A DNA stretch of 37,959 nt from Methylomonas koyamae (GTDB taxonomy: Bacteria > Pseudomonadota > Gammaproteobacteria > Methylococcales > Methylomonadaceae). The notes below the pieces were generated by a model. It ran no database searches, was not told the DNA's origin, and was given only the letters and a program-made list of their open reading frames with translations. Location of the stretch: contig NZ_LUUK01000056.1 in the NCBI RefSeq assembly GCF_001644025.1, forward strand, positions 1 through 37,959, written 5' to 3'. Positions 9,386-17,253 of the stretch are shown here, piece after piece (position 1 is the stretch's first letter; each line of letters starts with the position of its first letter). Both the position numbers and the translations under genes were made by a program.

Positions 9386-11014
9386 TTATTCGGCAGTGTC
9401 TTCTCGAGCGATGATTACCGGCGACAAGCCGCAGTCGCCGTACAGGCAGTAGCCGTTACGGCCCAGGCGTTTGACTTCGTACAGCGCGATATCGGCTTTG
9501 TGCAACAGGCTGACCAAATCGGTGCCGTCCCTGGGGTATTCGACGACGCCGATACTGGCACCCACGTAATCTCGAGCGGTCGCTTCGATTTCGATGTCGG
9601 CGCTGATGCTTTCGATCAAGCGCAACAGAAACTGGTGCAAGGCGGGTTCGCTGCGCGACCGGCGCAAGCAAATCAAAAATTCGTCGCCGCCCAAACGGGT
9701 CAGTAGGTCCGCTCCGCGCACCAAATTCTTCATGCGCTTGGCGACTTCGATCAACACCCGGTCGCCGGCCAAATGTCCCCAGCGGTCGTTGATTTGCTTG
9801 AAGCGGTCCAGGTCCAGCAACAGCAAGGACAGCGTGTCGTTTTCCCTGGCCGCGTAATTCAGGTTTAGGCGGGCTTCCAAGCCGCGCCGATTCAACAGTT
9901 GCGTCAAGATGTCGTGATGCGATTGAAATACCGCTTCGTCTTCCTGCTGTTTGCGTTGGCTGATGTCGATAAACAGGCATTCGGCGACCAGTTTGTGTTC
10001 CGGATGCGGATAGCAAGACACCAGCAAATGCATCCACTCTCGGACTTCGTCGTTCTGGCGTTGCAAGCGTAAATCCATGGCCTGCGGAATTTGGGTCAAT
10101 GCGGCTTGCACCAGCAAGGCTCGAAATTCGTCGGGTTCCGAAAACAATTGAACTTCCCAGTTGGGTAACAGCGAGAACACGCTGTCCACCGCATGCCGCC
10201 AATCTTCGAATAGAAGACTGACCGCCGGATTGGCGATCAGACATTGGCCGTCCGGGTTCAGCAGCAGGATGCCGGTGGAGGCTTGGGTAAAAATCGCTTC
10301 GTACTGCTTTTCCAGGGCTTCGACGTGTTGCCGGAGCCGGCGTTCTTTCCGCATCGAAACCGATACGGCGCTTAACAAGGCGTTGATGTCTTGGGTTAGC
10401 CCGGCGAGCTCGTCCTGGCGGTCGCCGCTCAGGCTCAAGCATTGTTGGTCGCCGGGCTTGATGGCGGCCAGTTGCGCCGACAATTTCAGTAAAGGCGTGG
10501 TTACCAGCCGGCTAATTGCCACCCAAAACAGCAGCGTGGGGAAAAAGACGATTCCACCCAGCGCCAGTGCCATGTTTCTGGCGCTGGCGGCGGCACGCTG
10601 ATGAATCGCCGGCGGATGCAGGGCGACTTGCAACTGACCTAGCGTTTCGTTGTTATCGAACGGCGATTTTAATGCCCGTGCGATTATCGGTTGGTTTGGG
10701 GCGTCCGGGGCCTTGGCCAGCTTGACATCCAGACCCGTGTCGTTGGCTAAGCGCACCGAGGCCACGAAGCTGCCGCGCAGAACGCCGCGCACCACGTCGT
10801 CGGCGATGCGCGCATCGCTGGCATACAACGCGATCGCGGCCGAATATTCCATGGCGTCCAGCAATTCGCCGGTTTGTTGTCTGGCGTCCTGTTCGGCTCC
10901 TTCAAAAGTCAGGATATAAGCCCCCAACACAATCGCGGCGCTGAGAACCAACATGCCAAGGAATACCCGAATCGACAGACGGGTTTTCAGGCTGTGGACG
11001 ACGTGACCTTTCAT
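9386..11014 (-). CDS. Membrane diguanylate cyclase (periplasmic sensor-HAMP-PAS-GGDEF)
   Basis: Makes the second messenger c-di-GMP from two GTP. Domains in order over 542 residues: a first membrane helix (about 13-35, VFLGMLVLSAAIVLGAYIL), a periplasmic region of about 110 residues resembling CHASE8/YfiN-type sensors (GELLDAMEYSAAIALYASDARIADDVV), a second helix (ALALGGIVFFPTLLFWVAI), HAMP, a PAS domain (YEAIFTQASTGILLLNPDG) and GGDEF. The active site GGDEF is intact and preceded by RGAD five residues before it, the RxxD inhibitory site, so product inhibition is likely. ATG 11014 is chosen because it begins directly before the first helix; the frame is open to 11134 but would overlap the porin gene. 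It is the last of three genes likely cotranscribed (gap 38 bp). Confidence 0.9.
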   Translation of the reverse strand: MKGHVVHSLKTRLSIRVFLGMLVLSAAIVLGAYILTFEGAEQDARQQTGELLDAMEYSAAIALYASDARIADDVVRGVLRGSFVASVRLANDTGLDVKLAKAPDAPNQPIIARALKSPFDNNETLGQLQVALHPPAIHQRAAASARNMALALGGIVFFPTLLFWVAISRLVTTPLLKLSAQLAAIKPGDQQCLSLSGDRQDELAGLTQDINALLSAVSVSMRKERRLRQHVEALEKQYEAIFTQASTGILLLNPDGQCLIANPAVSLLFEDWRHAVDSVFSLLPNWEVQLFSEPDEFRALLVQAALTQIPQAMDLRLQRQNDEVREWMHLLVSCYPHPEHKLVAECLFIDISQRKQQEDEAVFQSHHDILTQLLNRRGLEARLNLNYAARENDTLSLLLLDLDRFKQINDRWGHLAGDRVLIEVAKRMKNLVRGADLLTRLGGDEFLICLRRSRSEPALHQFLLRLIESISADIEIEATARDYVGASIGVVEYPRDGTDLVSLLHKADIALYEVKRLGRNGYCLYGDCGLSPVIIAREDTAE

Positions 11015-11052
11015 GGCGACGGCTTGAAAAGTGCGGCGAGAGCGCTTCGCCG

Positions 11053-12309
11053 TTAAAACACGAAGTCCAGCGTCGCCGAAAACAGATTGGAAAATTCGGC
11101 GGGGGCCGGCAGTCCGGCCGCCTGCGCATGCCATAGGCCAATGCCGTTATGATTGCGGACGTGGACCAGATCGTACTGTAATTTCAACGCCAGATTGTTG
11201 TAAAAGTCCCAACGTCCGCCTAGCGATAAGGTTTCCTGGTTGGAATAGGCTTCTAAGAACGGGGTTTCGGCAGCGGCTTGCAGACGGGGGGCGGGCAGAG
11301 GACTGGGCAATTGCGGCCGTTTCTCGGACGGCCACAGACTGCTGTAGCCGATGAACGGCGTGACCGAACCCAGCCGATAACCGACGGTGGCGTAAATCAT
11401 GTAAAGGTCGGTAACAAAGCCGTTGCCGTGAAACAGATGACCAAATTCCAGTTGGGCCCGCCACGGATCGCCTTCGTAACCCAAGCCGGCGGACAGAAAG
11501 TGATTCTGGGTGCCGCGCAGGATGTAGCGGCTGCTTAAATTGTTGGCGTCCGGATAAAAACCGGCCGCGCCCAGTTGATCGATCGCATGCCGCAATTCGG
11601 TTAGTCCGGGATGGTCGCTATGCAATTCGGTACCCACGTAGGACATTTGAGCGTGCCAGTCCTGCCAGCGCAAATTCACGTTGCCGCCCCACAGCGGAGC
11701 GATATTGATGTTGTAATCCGGCCGGGCGGGGTAATACGGCGAGGCTTCGCCGGCAAAGGCCTTGATGCTGATATTCAGATTTTCGACGTCGAAGCTGTAG
11801 CTGGCATCGCCGCCGTTGAAATGAAACAAGGGCAAACGACCGTAAAATTCGATCGGCGGCCTTACCCATAGGTAGCTGTAGCCGATGTTGCGTTGGTCGG
11901 ATACCAATCCCATATCCAGGCCGACCCGGCCGACCCGCAACTGCCAATGGCTGTCCGGCCGGTAACTGATGAAGGCCCATTGCAGGCTTTCCTCGATACT
12001 TTGCGAGGGTCTGTCCTTCAAAACCGCCTGCACGGTAGCCGACCAGCGTGGATTGATAATGGCGTCGATCTGTAGCCCCAGACGGCTATCGGCCGATAGC
12101 GGCGAACTGTTGCTGCTAATGCCTTCGCGATCGGCGATGTCGCGCGTCAATTCGGCTTGGGATTGATCGCTGGTCGCCAGACCCAATGTGCCGAAGCCGC
12201 TGATGCGCAGCCGGGATTCGTCGCTAAGGTCGATATTCCATTCCGCTCGAATACCCGCCGCGAACAGTAGTCCGACCGCCGCGACTCGGGGTAGCGTGTT
12301 GGTTTTCAT
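11053..12309 (-). CDS. Outer-membrane beta-barrel, porin-like
   Basis: A 418-residue protein with a signal peptide (MKTNTLPRVAAVGLLFAAGIRA, cleavage probably after IRA) followed by alternating amphipathic strands and a final FSATLDFVF, the aromatic C-terminus recognised by the Bam machinery. The opening after the signal, LRISGFGTLGLATSD, and RVGRVGLDMGLVSDQRN resemble porins and the DUF-type barrels that take this position in binding-protein/cyclase clusters. Substrate unknown. GGGAG 7 nt upstream sets ATG 12309 over an ATG six codons earlier. It begins 14 bp after the small periplasmic binding-like gene and ends 38 bp before the diguanylate cyclase, so the three are probably one operon. Confidence 0.82.
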   Translation of the reverse strand: MKTNTLPRVAAVGLLFAAGIRAEWNIDLSDESRLRISGFGTLGLATSDQSQAELTRDIADREGISSNSSPLSADSRLGLQIDAIINPRWSATVQAVLKDRPSQSIEESLQWAFISYRPDSHWQLRVGRVGLDMGLVSDQRNIGYSYLWVRPPIEFYGRLPLFHFNGGDASYSFDVENLNISIKAFAGEASPYYPARPDYNINIAPLWGGNVNLRWQDWHAQMSYVGTELHSDHPGLTELRHAIDQLGAAGFYPDANNLSSRYILRGTQNHFLSAGLGYEGDPWRAQLEFGHLFHGNGFVTDLYMIYATVGYRLGSVTPFIGYSSLWPSEKRPQLPSPLPAPRLQAAAETPFLEAYSNQETLSLGGRWDFYNNLALKLQYDLVHVRNHNGIGLWHAQAAGLPAPAEFSNLFSATLDFVF

Positions 12310-12323
12310 CTCTGGGCTCCCGA

Positions 12324-12764
12324 TCATTCAAGATAAAACAGAACCCGTACCGACGGGCTGACTTTGTCGTCTTCCACATAGCCGATGGCGTCGCGGTTTT
12401 GGGATACCGTTTCCAGCACGCTGGCGCTGTCCGGCAACATGCGCGGCGGCGTGGCGCGGCCGCTGAACATCAGCCGAGCCCAATAGGCATTGATTTGCGC
12501 CAACGGCTTTTCGGTTAGCGTTTCGTAAAAACGCTCGCGTAACGGCGAGCCGCCTTGCTGGTCCAGCGGCAGAGGGATGCGGTTGTTGGGAAGGCTCACC
12601 AACCGGCCTAAATAGATGTCGACGATTTGCTTGCGCGACATGTCGGCGAAACCGTTGTCCGGGTGAACGATGACCGCAATGCGCGGCTGTCCGGCGGCCA
12701 TCTGCCACCAGAGCACAAACAACAGCGACAGGCATTTCGCATTGGAGCGCAGTGTCGATAACAA
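12324..12764 (-). CDS. Small periplasmic phosphate-binding-like (PBP) domain protein
   Basis: A 146-residue protein with a signal peptide (LSTLRSNAKCLSLLFVLWWQMAAG) and a single PstS-like domain: RIAVIVHPDNGFADMSRKQIVDIYLGR, PLDQQGGSPLRERFYETL, INAYWARLMFSG, AIGYVEDDKV. It is about half the length of PstS, lacking the second lobe, as in a family of short proteins annotated as phosphate ABC transporter substrate-binding. I chose TTG 12764, with GGGAG 9 nt before it, because it starts just ahead of the signal peptide; the frame is open to 12902 but the added residues look non-coding. First gene of a set with a porin and a membrane diguanylate cyclase; it may be a periplasmic partner of the cyclase's sensor rather than a transporter part. 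Confidence 0.78.
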   Translation of the reverse strand: MLSTLRSNAKCLSLLFVLWWQMAAGQPRIAVIVHPDNGFADMSRKQIVDIYLGRLVSLPNNRIPLPLDQQGGSPLRERFYETLTEKPLAQINAYWARLMFSGRATPPRMLPDSASVLETVSQNRDAIGYVEDDKVSPSVRVLFYLE

Positions 12765-13361
12765 TCCCGAAGTCTCCCGGTGTGGCGATGGCTGGAGCGA
12801 TTCTAACAAGAATAATAGCTCAGTAGACCGTAGAGATTTTGGGGCACTCAAGGACGTTTCGCTACGAGTCTGCCCGCGAGCAGCCAGCGATTTTCCAGGC
12901 AAGACTTTCGTTACGCGTTACCACTCCGAGCAAGGGGATTGTCGGCAAGCCGAGGTTTTTGGAGGAAATTACTGGGGCAAAGGGCTGGAACATCCGTCAC
13001 GCCGCGACGCTGTTGAGAGCTAGGGAACGCGGGGAGCAGATTTAGGCCCCCGAAAAATGGGGCGTTGATATCAAGTCCGACGGCGGTAAGGCGCCGGTTT
13101 ATTTCGAACGCATTAGAATGTGTAAGCTTGTCGGCAATTCCGAGCAAACCGAGAATAGTTGCCACGACTCGCTAGCGTCTAGTGTCGTGGGCGAATCCGT
13201 GGTTGCCAAGCTACGCGTAGATGAAGCGGAGAATGATTTGAGGAGTTCGGTACGCGACCCGCACCGGTCCAACGAAAGCGACATTTCCGCGTAAAAAATG
13301 CCGAACCTCGAACGCTAGCGTTTCAAAAGTCAACGCGCTCGATCTATTGAGCTAGGCGGCT
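12765..13361. other. Gene-poor stretch, nothing recognisable
   Basis: About 600 bp between the PBP-like gene and tRNA-Gly. Open frames on both strands are short, lack ribosome sites and match nothing I know. Visible structure: GCCCC (13046-13050) / GGGGC (13059-13063) hairpin with an 8-base loop; the perfect palindrome AACGCTAGCGTT at 13311-13322 just downstream of the tRNA in its direction, which may help end the tRNA transcript; and a minus-strand TAGAAT (12805-12800) possibly serving the PBP-like gene. Confidence 0.5.
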
Positions 13362-13436
13362 TGGAGCGGGCGATGGGAGTCGAACCCACGTCTTTGGCTT
13401 GGGAAGCCAAGGTAATGGCCGTTATACGACGCCCGC
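13362..13436 (-). tRNA. tRNA-Gly (anticodon CCC)
   Basis: Read on the minus strand, acceptor GCGGGCG (13436-13430) pairs with CGCCCGC (13372-13366), followed by discriminator T and an encoded CCA (13364-13362). The anticodon stem TTGGC/GCCAA closes the loop TTCCCAA, giving anticodon CCC. The T arm reads GTGGG-TTCGACT-CCCAT. The discriminator base and acceptor agree with E. coli tRNA-Gly(CCC). The gene lies 75 bp downstream of a small membrane-peptide gene on the same strand and could share its transcript. Confidence 0.97.
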
Positions 13437-13511
13437 TAAGCGGTGAGGGCGGCCGGCATATCGGTGAGCAGGCCTGCCGAATCGAATTCTATCTCAAGTC
13501 AGTGCGGGTGG

Positions 13512-13652
13512 CTAACGCGTATCTGCGCTGTGCCAAGCTTCAGAGAAAAAGGCCGAGAGTTCCAGATAGAGTGCGCGCACCAATTGAATCGCGGCGACCG
13601 CTAATATGGCGCCAATCGAGAATCCGGCAAACAGCATCAACACGACTTTCAT
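13512..13652 (-). CDS. Small single-pass membrane peptide (46 aa)
   Basis: A 47-codon frame with an ideal ribosome site: GGAGG (13662-13658) 5 nt before the ATG. The product starts MKVVLMLFAGFSIGAILAVAAIQ, one hydrophobic helix of about 20 residues, then LVRALYLELSAFFSEAWHSADTR, an amphipathic helix with a hydrophilic end. It has no lipobox and no clear cleavage site, so it probably stays in the inner membrane with the C-terminus in the cytoplasm. I do not recognise a family. The Shine-Dalgarno and the sensible membrane topology are the reasons for calling it. It is divergent from the che leader and upstream of tRNA-Gly on the same strand. Confidence 0.6.
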   Translation of the reverse strand: MKVVLMLFAGFSIGAILAVAAIQLVRALYLELSAFFSEAWHSADTR

Positions 13653-14106
13653 ATTGTCCTCCACTTACTTAGGGTTATGACTCGAAATCACCGCCAATCA
13701 GGTCGGCGGGCGCTAAGTGTCAAGACTTTCGATAAGATTTTCAATATGTTTATTCGCAACAAAAGTGGTGAATTTGTAACGTGAATTCAATCAGTTAGTT
13801 AATGCTCGATCTTGATGCAGAGTAGTAGGTTGGGTGGCGTGATTGATACGACTAAATGCGGTGTCGATCACAGAAATATACAGGCTTGGCTGGCCCTAAG
13901 GTCCGTTCGCAAGCGGAACTGTCCTCAAGCTTGAGGCAAAACGGTAAGACCTTAGCGACTGCGAGCGTCAACGCCTACGGTCGATCAGGTACTTACTTCG
14001 ATGGCGAATGGGCTTTTTCCCAATTCGAGTAATCAGGCCGATAGCCGGTTTTGTTTGTTTATCTGGCGACATCTTCGCAAAATTCAGCTAATGATCAGGA
14101 GCGCCC
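13653..14106. other. Divergent intergenic region before the chemotaxis operon
   Basis: About 450 bp between the small membrane-peptide gene and the che operon. The left part is AT-rich and may hold divergent promoters, but I cannot fix hexamers. The right part holds the stem-rich block at 13896-13955 (separate entry) and a hairpin CGAATGGG (14005-14012)/CCCAATTCG (14019-14027), one base bulged, with loop CTTTTT. No protein frame with a ribosome site is present before 14097. Confidence 0.5.
13896..13955 (+). ncRNA. Candidate structured leader RNA
   Basis: CTAAGGTC (13896-13903) pairs with GACCTTAG (13948-13955) and encloses two hairpins: TCCGTT-CGCA-AGCGGA (13902-13917, one G-U pair) and the perfect 14-base palindrome CCTCAAGCTTGAGG (13923-13936). 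Together they make a three-way junction about 300 nt upstream of cheY. It does not match the GEMM c-di-GMP riboswitch consensus or another class I know. Strand is assumed from the che operon. It could equally be a protein-binding DNA element. Confidence 0.3.
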
Positions 14107-14250
14107 ATGAGTTTCGCCGGAAACTTTGTTTCGGTTAACTATACTGTCAACCGACTTCTAAGATCGCCGGCTCGCCTATTCCAGGCGATAAAACGTTTCG
14201 CCGGGTTGCGAACGGCGGATGACAAAATCTTTAATTTGGAGGAAATCTCA

Positions 14251-14613
14251 GTGACCTCGATACTTGCTGTGGACGATTCCGCATCCATGCGCCAAATGGT
14301 GTGTTTTACCTTGAAAGGGGCGGGTTACGACGTCGTGGAAGCGGTTGATGGCGTCGACGGACTCAATAAAGCCAAGAGCCAAGCCTTCGATTGTGTTGTC
14401 ACCGATGTCAACATGCCGAACAAGGACGGTATCCAGCTGATCCGGGACTTGCGCGCCCTGCCGAACTACAAATATACGCCGTTGCTGATGCTGACCACCG
14501 AGGCCGGTATGGATAAGAAGCAACTGGGTAAGGAGGCAGGGGCGACGGGCTGGATCGTCAAGCCGTTCAATCCGGAGCAGTTGTTGAAAACGATCCAAAA
14601 GGTTTTGGGTTAA
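14251..14613 (+). CDS. cheY: Chemotaxis response regulator CheY
   Basis: Single receiver domain, 120 residues, that carries phosphate from CheA to the motor or other target. Acidic pocket D8/D9 (ILAVDDS), phosphoacceptor D52 (VVTDVNMP), conserved Thr in LMLTTEAG and Lys in WIVKPF are all present. I chose GTG 14251, preceded by GGAGGA 8 nt upstream, since it gives the standard CheY length. The frame is open upstream to ATG 14107, which also has a strong AGGAG 5 nt before it and would add 48 basic residues unlike any receiver domain; a longer form is possible. First gene of the che operon, 21 bp before cheA. Confidence 0.93.
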   Translation: MTSILAVDDSASMRQMVCFTLKGAGYDVVEAVDGVDGLNKAKSQAFDCVVTDVNMPNKDGIQLIRDLRALPNYKYTPLLMLTTEAGMDKKQLGKEAGATGWIVKPFNPEQLLKTIQKVLG

Positions 14614-14634
14614 GCCGCTGTCTGCGAGGCGCCG

Positions 14635-16683
14635 TTGACTATCGACATGTCCCAGTTTCATCAAGTCTTCTTCGAAGAAAGCTTCGAAGGGCTTGATGTC
14701 ATGGAATCCGGGTTGTTAAGCCTTGATGTTGGTTCGGCGGACGCCGAATCGATCAATACCCTATTCCGGGCGGCCCACTCGATCAAGGGCGGTAGCGGCA
14801 CATTCGGCTTCACCGAAGTCTCCGACTTTACTCACGTCATGGAAACCTTGCTGGACGAAATACGCGACGGTCGTCGGCAAGTCGCCGATGGGACGGTGAG
14901 GGCATTGTTGGAATCGGTCGATTGCCTAAGAGACATGCTGGGCCGCTTGAAAGGCGCCGAGCCGTTGGATCACGCGCGCATCGCTCAAACCAAAGCCGTG
15001 TTGGAAGCCGAATTGGCCGGTGCGCATTCCGATGATCCAAACGCTGGCAGTGGCTTACCGGCCTTGTCTCTACCCAATGATGCCGACGCGGCCGATTTAC
15101 CGGGGAGCGCTTGGGCGATCGCGTTCAGCCCGCATCGGCATTTACTGAAAACCGGCAACGAGCCGGTACGGATGTTCCGCGAATTGGCCGGTTTGGGCGA
15201 TTTGAAGGTTGCCGTCGATTTGCGGGGCGTGCCAAATTTTTTCGATTTGGACCCCGAGGAATGCTACCTGTCCTGGAAGTTGACGTTAACCGGCAATGTC
15301 GGGCGGGATGATGTCGCCGAGGTGTTCGATTGGGTGGAAAATGATTGCGATCTGGCCATCTACCCGTTACTAAAACACGATTCGGCTGCTGTCGTGGCCG
15401 AGCAGCGGCAGGGTGAAGCGGAGGCGGTCAAGACGATCCAAGCGGCGCCTTTCCAAATCATCCCTAACAGCGCCGAGCCGACCGCTCACGAAGACGCTAA
15501 GCCCGCCGCGAAGAGCGCGGGTTCGATTCGGGTGGATATCGCGAAAATCGATCATTTGATCAACATGGTTGGCGAATTGGTCATCACCCAATCGATGCTC
15601 AGTTTGGTCGGCGAGCGCTTCGAGGCCGGCAAACTGGACCAATTGCGCAACGGATTGACTCAACTCGAACGCCATACCCGCGAGTTGCAGGAAAGCGTCA
15701 TGAACATTCGGATGTTGCCGGTCAGTTTTGTGTTCAGCCGTTTTCCGCGCCTGGTACACGATTTAAGCACTAAACTCGGCAAGAAAATCGAATTGAAGCT
15801 GATCGGCGAAAACACCGAGGTCGACAAGACCGTGGTCGAGTTATTGGCCGATCCTTTGGTCCATTTGGTTCGCAACAGCTTGGACCATGGCATCGAAATG
15901 CCCCAGGTTCGTCTGGCGGCCGGCAAACCGGAGACAGGCACCGTTACGCTACAGGCTTATCATCGCGGCGGCAATATTGTCATCGAAGTCAAAGACGACG
16001 GCCAAGGTTTGGACGGCGCCAAACTACGCGCCAAAGCGGTGGAGAAAGGATTGATTGGCGCGGACGCCGCGCTATCCGAACGGCAGTTGTACGACCTGAT
16101 CTTCCTGCCCGGCTTTTCGACAGCGGACAAGTTGACCGATATTTCCGGGCGGGGCGTCGGCATGGACGTGGTGCGGCGTAATATTCAAGCCTTGGGCGGC
16201 AATATAGAAATCGCTTCGGAATTGGGCAAGGGTTCCACCTTCGCAATCTATTTGCCGCTGACCTTGGCGATACTGGACGGTCAATCGGTAGCGGTCGGCG
16301 ACGAGATCTACATCCTGCCGCTGGGTGCGATCGTCGAATCGTTGAATATCAGCGAAGACAGAGTCAATCGGGTAGCCGGCAAAGGCGAGACCTTCCACCT
16401 GCGCAGCCAATATCTGCCGATCATTCGCCTACATCGAATTTTTCAGGTGCCGGGCGCCAAAGCGACCAAATTGACCGACGGGTTGTTGGTGGTCGTGGAA
16501 AGTCACGGCGTGCGCTGCGGTCTGTTTGTCGACGATCTACTTGGCCAGCAACAAGTGGTGATTAAGTCCCTGGAAGCCAATTATCGGCGGATCGACGGCA
16601 TATCCGGCGCGACGATTCTGGGTGACGGGTCCGTAGCGCTCATTCTGGATATTCCGGGGTTGGTCGCCTTGGCCAATCAATGA
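14635..16683 (+). CDS. cheA: Chemotaxis histidine kinase CheA
   Basis: Autophosphorylates in response to receptor state and passes phosphate to CheY and CheB. 682 residues. P1 Hpt domain at 1-110 with H48 in RAAHSIKGGSGTFGF; a diverged middle region at about 160-270 (a second domain beginning GSAWAIAFSPHRHLLKTGNEP); dimerisation and ATPase domains from about 300 (IRVDIAKIDHLINMVGELVITQSML; N box LVHLVRNSLDHGIE; G boxes DDGQGLD and GRGVGMDVVRRNI); and a C-terminal CheW-like P5 (VGDEIYILPLGAIVES). TTG 14635 is chosen because GAGG lies 5 nt before it, whereas ATG 14647 has none at proper distance. Follows cheY by 21 bp. Confidence 0.95.
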   Translation: MTIDMSQFHQVFFEESFEGLDVMESGLLSLDVGSADAESINTLFRAAHSIKGGSGTFGFTEVSDFTHVMETLLDEIRDGRRQVADGTVRALLESVDCLRDMLGRLKGAEPLDHARIAQTKAVLEAELAGAHSDDPNAGSGLPALSLPNDADAADLPGSAWAIAFSPHRHLLKTGNEPVRMFRELAGLGDLKVAVDLRGVPNFFDLDPEECYLSWKLTLTGNVGRDDVAEVFDWVENDCDLAIYPLLKHDSAAVVAEQRQGEAEAVKTIQAAPFQIIPNSAEPTAHEDAKPAAKSAGSIRVDIAKIDHLINMVGELVITQSMLSLVGERFEAGKLDQLRNGLTQLERHTRELQESVMNIRMLPVSFVFSRFPRLVHDLSTKLGKKIELKLIGENTEVDKTVVELLADPLVHLVRNSLDHGIEMPQVRLAAGKPETGTVTLQAYHRGGNIVIEVKDDGQGLDGAKLRAKAVEKGLIGADAALSERQLYDLIFLPGFSTADKLTDISGRGVGMDVVRRNIQALGGNIEIASELGKGSTFAIYLPLTLAILDGQSVAVGDEIYILPLGAIVESLNISEDRVNRVAGKGETFHLRSQYLPIIRLHRIFQVPGAKATKLTDGLLVVVESHGVRCGLFVDDLLGQQQVVIKSLEANYRRIDGISGATILGDGSVALILDIPGLVALANQ

Positions 16684-16713
16684 GCGAAACTTACGCATGC
16701 TAATGGAGGCAAT

Positions 16714-17220
16714 ATGAGCGATGCCACGCCTACGGCCGCCAATAAGGCCGGCGATATTCGGCAATTTCTGACTTTCGTTTTGGGCGACGAGCGTTACGGC
16801 GTCGATGTTCTGCGGGTTCAGGAACTACGCTGTTGGGAGCCGGTGTCGCGGATACCCAACGTACCGTCTTACGAAAAGGGCGTCGTCAACTTGCGAGGCG
16901 CCATCGTACCCATCATCGATTTGCGCGAGCGCTTTCAGCTGGGTACCGGACAAGTCGGCCCGATGACGGTCGTGGTCGTGTTGCAGGTCAATGTAGGGGC
17001 CGCGATAAAAATCATGGGCGTGGTCGTCGACGCGGTATCCGATGTCGTTGACGTTGAAAAAAATGCAATCCAAAGCGCGCCGCATTTCGGCACCAAGGTC
17101 AGTACCGAATTTATCGCAGGACTCGCGTCGGTGCGTAACGAGATGGTGATGTTGCTCGATGTCGATCGATTGTTAAAGCTTGAAGGTTTGGAAGACGCCG
17201 ACGATGGTCGGACCCCGTGA
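16714..17220 (+). CDS. cheW: Chemotaxis coupling protein CheW (first copy)
   Basis: Links receptors to CheA at the membrane array. 168 residues, one CheW domain: QFLTFVLGDERYGVDVLRVQELRCWEPVSRIPNVPSYEKGVVNLRGAIVPIIDLRERF, then VVVLQVNVGAAIKIMGVVVDAVSDVVDV. GGAGG lies 6 nt before the ATG. It sits 30 bp after cheA and 33 bp before the receptor gene. A second CheW is encoded after the receptor; the two share the core pattern (RVQELRCWEPV / KVQEIRGWEPV) but are well diverged, so they are old paralogues rather than a recent duplication. Confidence 0.95.
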   Translation: MSDATPTAANKAGDIRQFLTFVLGDERYGVDVLRVQELRCWEPVSRIPNVPSYEKGVVNLRGAIVPIIDLRERFQLGTGQVGPMTVVVVLQVNVGAAIKIMGVVVDAVSDVVDVEKNAIQSAPHFGTKVSTEFIAGLASVRNEMVMLLDVDRLLKLEGLEDADDGRTP

Positions 17221-17253
17221 CGCGCAAGGCCGAATTTCAACGGAGAAATTGCA

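Noticed and set aside
12911-13165. 84-codon minus-strand frame
   Set aside because: No ribosome site and no recognisable fold; not supported beyond being open.
13118-13294. 58-codon plus-strand frame starting MCKLVGNSEQ
   Set aside because: The protein is hydrophilic and not absurd, but there is no ribosome site, no known family and no context. Worth a conservation check only.
13860-14030. c-di-GMP (GEMM) riboswitch before the che operon
   Set aside because: The conserved GEMM blocks (CACGCA..GGCAAACC and GGTAGGTAGCGGGGTTACC) are not present; only general stem structure is seen.
14038-14045. GCCGATAG resembling the -10 of a flagellar sigma-28 promoter before cheY
   Set aside because: No TAAA-type -35 at the required distance (14019-14026 reads CCCAATTC), so it is not a convincing sigma-28 promoter.
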